From contig CAZDOO010000017.1 in the NCBI GenBank assembly GCA_964507045.1, positions 1-64,000 on the forward strand: DNA of 64,000 nt, in the 5' to 3' direction. This DNA comes from UBA8199 sp964507045 (GTDB taxonomy: Bacteria > Verrucomicrobiota > Verrucomicrobiia > Limisphaerales > UBA8199). The stretch's first letter is position 1; each line of letters starts with the position of its first letter. The notes below the pieces were generated by a model that did no database searches, had not been told where the DNA came from, and saw nothing but the letters and a program-made list of their open reading frames with translations. Position numbers and translations under genes: made by a program. Positions 16,711 to 24,556 of this stretch are shown here, piece after piece.

Positions 16711-16754
16711 TCGCAATGAGAAGGTCGCAGGTTCGATTCCTGTCGGCTCCACCA
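16711..16754 (+). repeat. 44-bp direct repeat, copy 2: tRNA/tmRNA 3'-end-like (att-like)
   Basis: All 44 bases match 13271-13314, 3440 bases away in the same orientation, including T-arm, acceptor strand and CCA. The sequences flanking the two copies differ, so the repeat has a sharp boundary, as expected of an attachment site or of independently inserted tRNA-end fragments. No gene occupies the remaining 230 bases up to the tRNA-Ser gene. Confidence 0.75.
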
Positions 16755-16986
16755 CCTTCAACCCGTCGCAGTTTTCACAAGCAGCTTTGCGGGTGCCGGT
16801 GATCTTTCGTGTTCTTCCCCGCCCCGCTCCGTTTTTCAGTGCCGTCCATGCTGGCGCGAGGATGGCCGCGCTGAATGGCGGAGGAAGTTCAGCCCAGGCT
16901 CCGACGATCCTTACCGGCTCAAGACACGAGGTGTCCGAACTCTCGGTGCCTGGTTGGGTGTGCGGTGGTGGATTTCCCAAGGAAAA

Positions 16987-17079
16987 TGGCGGAGAGAGGG
17001 GGATTCGAACCCCCGATACGCCTTTAGAGCGTATAACGGTTTAGCAAACCGCCGCCTTCAGCCACTCGGCCATCTCTCC
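16987..17079 (-). tRNA. tRNA-Ser (anticodon GCT)
   Basis: Read on the minus strand it starts ggagagatggccgagtgg and has an anticodon loop ttgctaa (GCT), a long variable arm typical of class II tRNAs, a T-loop ttcgaat, and acceptor ctctcc with discriminator G and encoded CCA. The length is 93 nt. Confidence 0.97.
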
Positions 17080-17115
17080 AAACCACTGCCATTACGCGGC
17101 CCATTCATTTTGTCG

Positions 17116-17406
17116 TCAACTTGCGAATGCGGCCGCATGGCGTTCGCGTGCTGCCTGGGCGAAGTCTTTGTGAATACCGCAAAGCTGCCAAAGCCAAGCG
17201 CAAACGCTCATGGCGCAATGGGTATAGCCGTAAACACCGTTAAGGTCAAGTCGGCGATCTTGTTGATTTGAGGCTGCACTCCACGTCTCTGGATGGGTGG
17301 GGGGAGGATTGGTGTCGTAAGGGATCAAACCGCGGGTTACATAAGCGCCAGGATGCTTGCCCAGGAATGCGAGTTCCCCATTGAAGACCGCGATCGTCTC
17401 GCGCAT
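17116..17406 (-). CDS. Possible small protein coupled to the GH172 gene
   Basis: An open frame of 96 residues whose ATG overlaps the GH172 stop codon as TGATG (17404-17408), the arrangement of translationally coupled genes. It begins MRETIAVFNGELAFLG and ends ERHAAAFAS. No domain, signal peptide or membrane segment is recognised. Codon use is less GC-rich at third positions than its neighbours, so it could be a chance frame or the remnant of a longer gene. The start overlap is the only positive evidence. Confidence 0.3.
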   Translation of the reverse strand: MRETIAVFNGELAFLGKHPGAYVTRGLIPYDTNPPPTHPETWSAASNQQDRRLDLNGVYGYTHCAMSVCAWLWQLCGIHKDFAQAARERHAAAFAS

Positions 17407-19724
17407 CAGTCCGCAGGCCGCAGCAGGATGGCGTCCAGGCTGGCCGAAAAGCCGGTCGAGCAGGGATGGCGTCCCACAACCCGGACTTGAAGTTGATGCG
17501 GAGGACGGGCAAGAGTCACTGGCCGCGCCATGGTCACGCGCCGCCATATGTCTGATGAATGGCCATCCAATGGCGGGCCGAGGGCTTGCCCGTCCAATGT
17601 CCACTGCACGATGCCATAATCCCAGGAGGTGACGGTGCTCAGGAACACGGTGTAACGACCCGGTTTGAGAGTGTCGGGCAACGTCAACGTCAGGTGATCG
17701 CCCGGCCCGCTGAAGCGCAGGAACAGATGTTTACCGCCGGAGAGCGGGGGGACCGAGCGGTTGGTGAGTTCCTGCACACTCGCCCTGGCCTCCTTGTCCT
17801 TGTCCGCCACGTGCAACGATTCGCCCTCGATGGCGTCGGCCGCCTGGAACGGCGTTTTCCAGTTCCCAATCCAGTCGGCGGGCGCACGGCTGTTGCCGCG
17901 GAATGAATAGACATCGAAGCTCCCCAGGTTGAACAGCCCGGGGCAGGCATACTGATAGCGCTGCTGCCACGGGTCGGAGGGGATTTGTGCGTTTGGCAGA
18001 GAGGGCTTCAATTCGTCCAAAGTCTGCGGCAATGCGCCGTGACGGCGCGCAAAGTCTGCCACGGATTTCGCCAGTCGGTTCACGTTGTCTTGGACGGTGC
18101 GTTGTTGCTCGGCAAGGAGCTGTTTCTCCTTGGCCAGGTAGTCCGCCAGCCACTGGTCCATGTGGTCCCACGGCAGCCGCCGGAGCGAAAGGGCATCCAG
18201 GGCCAGGTTGTAGCCGGGTTGCCCGGTCTGTTTGACGCGGGAGAGGGGATTATGCCCCACGCATTCGAAGCGCAGGGTATAGGCGCCGGGCAACAACCGC
18301 ATCACGCCGAGTTTGGCTTCGCGGACCGTGCCATAGACCTGGCTCTCAGGCCAGTTTTCCTTCAGCGACACGTAGGCATCGTAAAAGTCCAAAGCCGGAT
18401 CGAGGACGTTGGTTTGGCCACCGCCAAGCAAGCTGACTTTCCACTGGCCGTATTCGCGGAACAACACTTGGAAGACCGACAAGGAATACTGTCCCGCGTC
18501 CTTGATGTCGAATGGCACATCGAGCCACGCGCCGACCTTGTCGTTCTCAACGTAGAGCATGGTCTTATCCTGACACGTCCGGTTGGAGCGGACGGCAGGT
18601 TTCAGGCCGGGAGAACACTTGAGCCGGTCCACCAGGTCTTTCACCTCGACCCACAGCTCGGGATTCAGCCGCTCTGCCAGCGGGGGCAATGCGCAGAACG
18701 GCTGGGCTACGCCTTTCTGGTACCAGAACGCCACCGAGGAGAAGAAGTCCGGGCGATACTTGAAGTCGTGCAGCTTGCGGGGCCCGCTTGGCGAATCCCG
18801 GTAGTCAATGAAGCTGCGGCGTTCGATCTCGACCCTGAGGGATTTGTGGAAGATAACCGGTGCATGCAAGTGCCAACGGTAGGCGGTCAGCCGGCAGTCC
18901 ACGCTTTGGGGCTCGCAGATGGTGACGCCGGCGTTTGGATTGCTGAAGAGGCGCAAGTTCCAGCCGTCGGTGAAATAGTCCTCCGTGCCTGTGCCCGCCA
19001 GCGAGGGGGTAGGCTCGCCATCAATGTAAAACCGGTCGTCGGATTCGCCGAACCAGACCCCGAAGCTGTTTTGCGACGAGAGCACGGTGCCGACATAGTG
19101 CCCTTCGCCCTGACCTTCGAAGATCGTGTAGGGCGAGAACGGCTTGACGGGGAACTCCTGGTGGTAGCGGGCGTGGAAGTAAAGGGTGTCCTCGGGCACT
19201 GAAGGCAATTGGATCCAATTCACCTGGCAATAGACGGTCATCCGGCTGGCGGATTGGTTCCAGACCTCCAGGCGGGCGTGCTTGTGAAACGGCATGTGCC
19301 AGAAGCTGTTGAGCGCCCGGCCATAAGAGGTCACCTCGATCGGCGTCGAACTGACATTGGCACGCATGCCGTGGCCCGCGGCAAAAAAATCACCAATGGG
19401 CGTTTCGACGGAAGGCGTCTCCGCCCCGTCCCAAAAGATGCGCAACACCAGTGCCCGCGGCCACCGGCGTTCCTGGCTGGCCACCGTGAACCAGATGTGA
19501 CGGATCTCGCCCGGACCATCCAGTTCGGCGACGGTCAGCCGCTGGCCCGGGGCCGCGTGATACGCATCGGCATTGGACTCCGGATCGAACAGCCCGCTGG
19601 AGGAGCGCTTCGTCACACCCGGCTGTTGGCGCGTGACGCTCTCAAGTATGTCCGCGGCATTGGTTGTGCCGCCCAGGCCCAGGATCGTGACCAGACCGGT
19701 GAGGGATGCCCATTTCGTTACCAT
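17406..19724 (-). CDS. Exported GH172 (DUF2961) glycoside hydrolase-like protein with embedded GspG pseudopilin-like domain
   Basis: 772 residues. An N-terminal signal peptide ends near TTNA-AD. Residues about 30-390 carry DUF2961/GH172 hallmarks: GEIRHIWFT, the WFGESDDRFYIDGEPTPSL block and GTGTEDYF. A beta-rich segment follows. Residues about 545-625 closely match the C-terminal half of type II secretion pseudopilin GspG: a helix, then SDPWQQRYQYACPG, FDVYSF and DWIGNW, without the hydrophobic pilin N-terminus. A carbohydrate-binding-like tail (about 640-772) ends the protein. Characterised GH172 members act on fructofuranosides and arabinofuranosides; the substrate here is unknown. It is the last or second-last gene of a minus-strand operon, 22 bases after the tandem hydrolase. 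Confidence 0.85.
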   Translation of the reverse strand: MVTKWASLTGLVTILGLGGTTNAADILESVTRQQPGVTKRSSSGLFDPESNADAYHAAPGQRLTVAELDGPGEIRHIWFTVASQERRWPRALVLRIFWDGAETPSVETPIGDFFAAGHGMRANVSSTPIEVTSYGRALNSFWHMPFHKHARLEVWNQSASRMTVYCQVNWIQLPSVPEDTLYFHARYHQEFPVKPFSPYTIFEGQGEGHYVGTVLSSQNSFGVWFGESDDRFYIDGEPTPSLAGTGTEDYFTDGWNLRLFSNPNAGVTICEPQSVDCRLTAYRWHLHAPVIFHKSLRVEIERRSFIDYRDSPSGPRKLHDFKYRPDFFSSVAFWYQKGVAQPFCALPPLAERLNPELWVEVKDLVDRLKCSPGLKPAVRSNRTCQDKTMLYVENDKVGAWLDVPFDIKDAGQYSLSVFQVLFREYGQWKVSLLGGGQTNVLDPALDFYDAYVSLKENWPESQVYGTVREAKLGVMRLLPGAYTLRFECVGHNPLSRVKQTGQPGYNLALDALSLRRLPWDHMDQWLADYLAKEKQLLAEQQRTVQDNVNRLAKSVADFARRHGALPQTLDELKPSLPNAQIPSDPWQQRYQYACPGLFNLGSFDVYSFRGNSRAPADWIGNWKTPFQAADAIEGESLHVADKDKEARASVQELTNRSVPPLSGGKHLFLRFSGPGDHLTLTLPDTLKPGRYTVFLSTVTSWDYGIVQWTLDGQALGPPLDGHSSDIWRRVTMARPVTLARPPHQLQVRVVGRHPCSTGFSASLDAILLRPAD

Positions 19725-19746
19725 AGCGCTATCCGGGGTGTTCTAA

Positions 19747-21951
19747 TCATGGCTCGCCCACCGCGAGCATAATGTCCTCCCAAAGCCGTGCTCCATTCAC
19801 CGCGTTGGCCATGATTACGAGGCCCGTGCCGCGCCGGCGGTCGAACTCGCAGTAGCAGCGAAAGCCGGTGCCGTTGGAGCCGCTGTGATGAATGCGGTCG
19901 CCGGTCGCGGTCGTGTCAATCGCCCAACCCAGCCCGTAGTACATCGGCTCGAAACGACGCACCCCGCCGCGCGCGACGGGCTTGCGCCCTTCCGCCACGC
20001 TGGTCCGGGTGAGCATGGCGTCGAGCGACCGCGCGGAAAGAGAGTGCGGCGCGGAACGGTCCTCGGCCATCATCTCGAGCAGCAGTTGGGCATAGTCCTC
20101 CGCCGGGCAGTAGAGCGAATAAGCCACGTTGGCGTCGCGGTAATGCTTGCGGTTGGCCAGCGGCTTGCCCTGGGCGTCGTGGCCGGCGGCGGCCTGTAGG
20201 GAGAAGCGATCTTCCCATACCAGGCTGCTGTTGGTCATCTGGAGCGGGCCGAGCAGTGTCTTCTGCATGTAGCTCTGAATTGGCGTGTCCGTGATATGTT
20301 CGACTACGCGCTGCAAATAGAGGAAGCCTTCGCCGGAGTAGGTGAACCGCGTGCCGGGGTCGTATCGGAGCGGCAACGGACCGCCCTTCTCCCAGCCATT
20401 GGTTCGCCAGTTGGGAAAGCCAGTCGTGTGGGAGAGCACCATGCGGGCGGTGATCTGGCGGTGCCGCGGTTCGTCGGGCAGGTAGGGTTTATCCAAATAC
20501 TCCGCCAACGAGCGGTCGAGATCGAGCTTGCCTTGCTCCACCAGCTTCAGTGCGGCGTAGGCCATCAGCAGCTTGGTCATCGAGGCCGCCTCGAAGACTG
20601 TCCGGGCGTCAACCGGCTCCGGTTGGCCGGCGCGGCGGAAGCCGTAGAATCGCTCCCACGCCACACGCCGATTCTCGATGCCCACGATGGCGACGCCGGG
20701 CACATGATGCCGGGTCATCAGCGTGGGCACGAGTCCGTCGAGCGCCTCCGGGGTCGGTTTGGCCGCTGGGGCGGAGCTGATTTCCGCCCCCTTCGGCATG
20801 GCTTGCAGGAGCAGTTTCACCAGGGTGCCGAACTCAGGGCGGTCCACGCGCGGCCCGTCCTTCTTGTCGGTGTCCACCCGGTGCACGATCACCAGGTCTA
20901 GCGCCGGGGCGATCAGGATGTAATGTCCGCCGGCACCGCGCGCGGAAAAGGTGCCCGGCGGCAGGGTCACGTTTTCCAGATTGTGGCCCTGCCAATCGGT
21001 CCACCACAGGTAGCCGTAGCCGGCATAGACCGGGCCATTGGTGGCGGCGACGGCCGAGTAGGCGCGCGTGCTCTCGGCCACCCAATCGGCCGGCACCACC
21101 TGGCGATCACCCCACCGGCCCTGGTGCAGAAACAGCAGCCCAAAGCGCGCCATATCTCGGGCGGTCATGCGGAAGGTATAGGCCGGATGAATTGAGTCGC
21201 TGCCGCGCACGTATTGTCCGTCCTCCAGGCGGAAGTCTTCCATTTGCAGGGGCCTGGCCAAGTGCTGCTCGAATGCCGCGAACACGCTCATCCCGGCGGC
21301 CTGTTCGTATATCGTCCCCAGCGCATTGAAGTCCCAGTTGTTGTAGTAATAGAAGCTGCCCGGCGCATGGCTGCCCCGCGCGGGGCGGCGCGCCTTCATG
21401 GCCTCCGTTTCGTAGAGCGCGGGATGATAGATCCCCGACCGCGCCTTCAATAAGTCAGCCACGGTGGCCTGTTTCTCGGCTGGTGTCAGCTTCGGCTCAT
21501 TGTCATCCACGCCGAGTTGCTCCAGCGTATTGGTTAACCGGATCGTGCCGGACGCGACACAGCTGCCGATGAGCGCGCTCAGGAAGCTTTTGCGAATAGA
21601 ATGCACGTTGAAGCGGTTGGTGGTCGCACCCCAGTCATCCACGACTTTGCCCTGGTGCACCACGAAGAGCGCCGCCGAGCCGATGGACTGGGCGCAGGCG
21701 TGCGCCTCGGCCAACTTGTTGGTGGCCCAACCCAGCGTCTCGGGATGTGCCACCCTGTCCCAATGCGCCGCCGGGAAGTTGGTGACCGGCTGCGCGGCGG
21801 CAAGACCGCAGAGCGTGGCTAATTGGAACAGAGCGGCCAGGAGCCAGCGGGCGGACCAGCCATGCGCGGCGCCAGGCGCGAGGTGGCCGGTTTTCGTCGA
21901 AGCCGGCGGCAGACCGGCAGGCTTGCCGCCGGGGTCAAGGGCAGGTTGCAT
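19747..21951 (-). CDS. Exported tandem beta-lactamase-fold serine hydrolase
   Basis: 734 residues, two complete serine hydrolase domains in one chain. The N-terminus has a hydrophobic export segment at about 33-53 (WLLAALFQLATLCGLAAA). Domain 1 (about 55-385) has SxxK as SIRK near 118, a YNN motif and the GAGGHYILIAP segment typical of 6-aminohexanoate-hydrolase/class C-like enzymes. Domain 2 (about 400-730) has SMTK near 456, YSG, and HSGSNG as the third motif, like EstB and D,D-peptidase relatives. Its ATG lies 6 bases from the end of the epimerase gene. Amidase, D-peptidase or esterase activity is possible; motifs do not separate these. Confidence 0.88.
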   Translation of the reverse strand: MQPALDPGGKPAGLPPASTKTGHLAPGAAHGWSARWLLAALFQLATLCGLAAAQPVTNFPAAHWDRVAHPETLGWATNKLAEAHACAQSIGSAALFVVHQGKVVDDWGATTNRFNVHSIRKSFLSALIGSCVASGTIRLTNTLEQLGVDDNEPKLTPAEKQATVADLLKARSGIYHPALYETEAMKARRPARGSHAPGSFYYYNNWDFNALGTIYEQAAGMSVFAAFEQHLARPLQMEDFRLEDGQYVRGSDSIHPAYTFRMTARDMARFGLLFLHQGRWGDRQVVPADWVAESTRAYSAVAATNGPVYAGYGYLWWTDWQGHNLENVTLPPGTFSARGAGGHYILIAPALDLVIVHRVDTDKKDGPRVDRPEFGTLVKLLLQAMPKGAEISSAPAAKPTPEALDGLVPTLMTRHHVPGVAIVGIENRRVAWERFYGFRRAGQPEPVDARTVFEAASMTKLLMAYAALKLVEQGKLDLDRSLAEYLDKPYLPDEPRHRQITARMVLSHTTGFPNWRTNGWEKGGPLPLRYDPGTRFTYSGEGFLYLQRVVEHITDTPIQSYMQKTLLGPLQMTNSSLVWEDRFSLQAAAGHDAQGKPLANRKHYRDANVAYSLYCPAEDYAQLLLEMMAEDRSAPHSLSARSLDAMLTRTSVAEGRKPVARGGVRRFEPMYYGLGWAIDTTATGDRIHHSGSNGTGFRCYCEFDRRRGTGLVIMANAVNGARLWEDIMLAVGEP

Positions 21952-21957
21952 GCGTCC

Positions 21958-23166
21958 TCAGGCCAGCAGGCGGACACCGCAGCCATTGACCTTGGGGTAC
22001 TTCACGCGCCCCTTCTTGATGGTTACCCCCGTGGCGACATCTTTCGCCAACAGCAACGCGCCGTCCATGTCCACGTAGTCCAGCATGGGGCGCAACTGGG
22101 CAATCGCCGAGATGCCCACGGTGGATTCGGTCATGCAGCCCACCATGGTTGTCAGCCCCAGTTGCCGAGCCCGTGCGATCATGCGGCGTGCCGGGGTCAG
22201 GCCGCCGCACTTGACCACCTTGATGTTAATGCCATGGAAACACTCGCGGCAGCGGTCCACGTCGTCCTCCGTGCGGCAGCTTTCATCGGCGACCACGGGC
22301 AGCGCGCAACGTGGGAAGACCTCCTTCATGCCGGCCCAATCCTCCGGCGGCAAGGGCTGCTCGATGAACTCAACCCCCAGCTCCTTGAGCAACGGCGCCT
22401 TGCGGAGCGTTTCCTCCACGGTCCAGCCCGCATTGGCATCTACGCGGAATACGGCACTGGTGTGATGGCGCAGCGCCCGGACGATCTCCACATCCTCCCG
22501 GGTGCCCAGCTTGATCTTATAGACAGGCCAGCCTGGCAGTTCGCGCATCTTGGCGACCATGACCTCGATGGTGTCAATGCCGATGGTGTAATCGGTGGGC
22601 GGACCGGCCTTGCAGTCCAGGCCCCACAGTTTCCAGACCGGCTGGCCGCGGCGCTTGCCCCACAGGTCGTGGGCAGCCTCGTCCAGGGCGCATTGTGCAA
22701 AGCGGTTGCCCTCAAGCGCCGGCCGGAGCTGTTGCCAGAACTCCGCCGGATCATCCCACGGCGCGGCTTCGATTTGGGTGCGCGCTTGCTCCAACACTGA
22801 GCGCTGGGCGGCCAGCGCGGCGCCATAGTAGATAGACTCCGGGCCTTCGCCGTAGCCCTGGAAGTCGCCCTGTGCCAGCTCCACGATCAGGGTCCGGGCA
22901 ACGTCCTTCGAGCTGCCCGAGATGGTGAAGGTGTGCCTGAGCGGCAGTTCGAACTCGCGTAAAGTGAGCTTGAGCCGGCCGCGAGGCGCGCCCGCCCTCG
23001 CGCCGGCGCGCGTCGCTGTGCCCGGGGAGGCCGAGGGCGACGCACACCCCGCGGCGAGCAGTGCCCCGCCGGTTGCGATCAGAAAGCGCCGTCGGGTAAA
23101 TACATGGCCGGGTTGAGTTGGGTGGCCGCTTCCGGCCAGCGCAGGCATGGAATCATGGTTTTGCAT
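21958..23166 (-). CDS. Tat-exported lipoprotein of the enolase superfamily (dipeptide epimerase-like)
   Basis: 402 residues. The N-terminus has a twin-arginine signal with lipobox (TRRRFLIATGGALLAAGC), so it should be folded in the cytoplasm, exported by Tat and anchored. The mature part shows the muconate lactonizing/dipeptide epimerase pattern: the Lys-x-Lys acid/base motif YKIKLG, metal ligands in VDANAGW, EQP and ADES, and the second catalytic Lys in NIKVVKCGG. Known L-Ala-D/L-Glu epimerases are usually cytoplasmic enzymes of muropeptide recycling, so export is unusual. It sits between the esterase (31 bases) and tandem hydrolase (6 bases). Substrate specificity cannot be read from the motifs; other dipeptides or acid sugars are possible. 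Confidence 0.87.
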   Translation of the reverse strand: MQNHDSMPALAGSGHPTQPGHVFTRRRFLIATGGALLAAGCASPSASPGTATRAGARAGAPRGRLKLTLREFELPLRHTFTISGSSKDVARTLIVELAQGDFQGYGEGPESIYYGAALAAQRSVLEQARTQIEAAPWDDPAEFWQQLRPALEGNRFAQCALDEAAHDLWGKRRGQPVWKLWGLDCKAGPPTDYTIGIDTIEVMVAKMRELPGWPVYKIKLGTREDVEIVRALRHHTSAVFRVDANAGWTVEETLRKAPLLKELGVEFIEQPLPPEDWAGMKEVFPRCALPVVADESCRTEDDVDRCRECFHGINIKVVKCGGLTPARRMIARARQLGLTTMVGCMTESTVGISAIAQLRPMLDYVDMDGALLLAKDVATGVTIKKGRVKYPKVNGCGVRLLA

Positions 23167-23197
23167 AATCAGTTGCGAATTAGGAGTTCATCAATTG

Positions 23198-24556
23198 CTA
23201 TCGTTGCGTCTCCGGTGACCAAAGCTTCGGGTAGGCGCCGCGTGAGACACGTTCGACTACCGGGGCGTCGGTTAGCTTCTGCGGCAGGCTCGACACGTAG
23301 CCGGGAATTCCGAGCGCGATGTCGCCCGCTTCCACCAGAAACGCATCCGGTTTCTTGCCCGGCAGCCAGCCCTCATAGTGGTCGCCCACCGGCCGCATCA
23401 GAATGTGATACCACATCACATCGCGCCAGGCCGGATCGTCCGTGTAGGCATACCAGGTCTTTACCACCTGCACCTTCGCCTCGCCGCTCAGTTTCGCGCA
23501 GAAGACGGTGCCGTTCCTTTCAGCGCGATGTGAAACGGCGCTGATGCGGGTGATCGGCCGGCCGTCAAACACATGGGCTACCCACATCATGAAGTCCATG
23601 AACTGGATTTCGCTGAAGTTGGAGTGGTTGTAGTTGGGGATGATCTCGACGGTCATCGGGCGCCGCAACCGTTCCTGGAGGATGTTTACGTTGAACATCC
23701 GGTAGCCATCCTCGTTGCTGGCGCCCAGATAGAAGACCGGCACTTCAACCTGCTCCTGGAAGAAGGCGTGATGGAAGGACAAGTGCGGCTCGATGCGGTC
23801 GCTGCGATAAACGCTCTCGTTGCCCATGATAATCGCCGAGGCGACGCGCGCGTCCATTGCCGCCGCCACCGTGGCGCTGCGCCCGCGCTTCGAGTGCCCG
23901 CCCACCACCGCCCGCAGGGTGTCGAGCCCGAGGAACTGCTGGAGCGCGTTCATCGCCTGGATGTACACCACGGCGAGCTGGCAGTTCATGTTGTAGTAAT
24001 TCTTGCCGGTTTCCTTGGCCAGTTGGCCCAGCACCCGGATGTCGCGTTCGATGTCGCTCCCATCCGGGTAAGTGCCGGGATTGCTCAGCACCAGAGTCGG
24101 GTAACCGGTGCGCGCGGCGATGGGCTCTCCGTATTTGGCCACGTGGACGGGGTAGTAGTCTTGCCCCGGGCAGCCGATGATCACCACTTTGCCTTTGCGG
24201 CCAGGTGCCTGGTTCGGGGTGTTGTCGGCGGGCAGGAGGATCGTGCAGGGGTGTCCCCATTTCTTGCCCGCCAGTTCCTGCGACCAGAAATGCGCCGTCA
24301 CCTTGCGCAGTTTCCGGGCGGGCTCCGTGTCGCTCGCCACTACTTCATCCGTCAGCACTTTGAACTCCAGGGGCACGCAGTGCTGCCGAACAATGGGCCA
24401 AAGCTCTCGCGGTTTAGGCACGTTACGGGACGCTTCTTCGAAATTAAACGGCGGGGCGGAGGCCGTCTCTGCGGCCGCTGCCATTAAGCCGCAGCCGCAC
24501 CAGACACTTCCCAGCAACCCCGCCAGCGCGCACGCTCTTCCCACCGTGCCGTTCAT
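23198..24556 (-). CDS. Exported PhoPQ-related-type alpha/beta hydrolase
   Basis: 452 residues from the ATG at 24556, chosen because it overlaps the upstream stop as ATGA (24553-24556) and begins a signal sequence (MNGTVGRACALAGLLGSVWC). The nucleophile region VVGGHSKRGRSATVAAAMD resembles the GxSKRGW elbow of PhoPQ-activated pathogenicity-related proteins, followed by the DARVASAIIMGNES strand. A likely acid (ASNEDGYRMF) and a late NYNHSNF His complete a plausible triad. The family is annotated as alpha/beta hydrolases, some active as carbohydrate or peptide esterases; the substrate is unknown. Translational coupling with the transglutaminase-like gene suggests the two act together. Confidence 0.75.
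   Translation of the reverse strand: MNGTVGRACALAGLLGSVWCGCGLMAAAAETASAPPFNFEEASRNVPKPRELWPIVRQHCVPLEFKVLTDEVVASDTEPARKLRKVTAHFWSQELAGKKWGHPCTILLPADNTPNQAPGRKGKVVIIGCPGQDYYPVHVAKYGEPIAARTGYPTLVLSNPGTYPDGSDIERDIRVLGQLAKETGKNYYNMNCQLAVVYIQAMNALQQFLGLDTLRAVVGGHSKRGRSATVAAAMDARVASAIIMGNESVYRSDRIEPHLSFHHAFFQEQVEVPVFYLGASNEDGYRMFNVNILQERLRRPMTVEIIPNYNHSNFSEIQFMDFMMWVAHVFDGRPITRISAVSHRAERNGTVFCAKLSGEAKVQVVKTWYAYTDDPAWRDVMWYHILMRPVGDHYEGWLPGKKPDAFLVEAGDIALGIPGYVSSLPQKLTDAPVVERVSRGAYPKLWSPETQR

Noticed and set aside
16755..16986. Minus-strand frame with the phrase EPTGIEPATFSLRA as a gene
   Set aside because: This peptide is the translation of the tRNA-like repeat in a non-coding frame.
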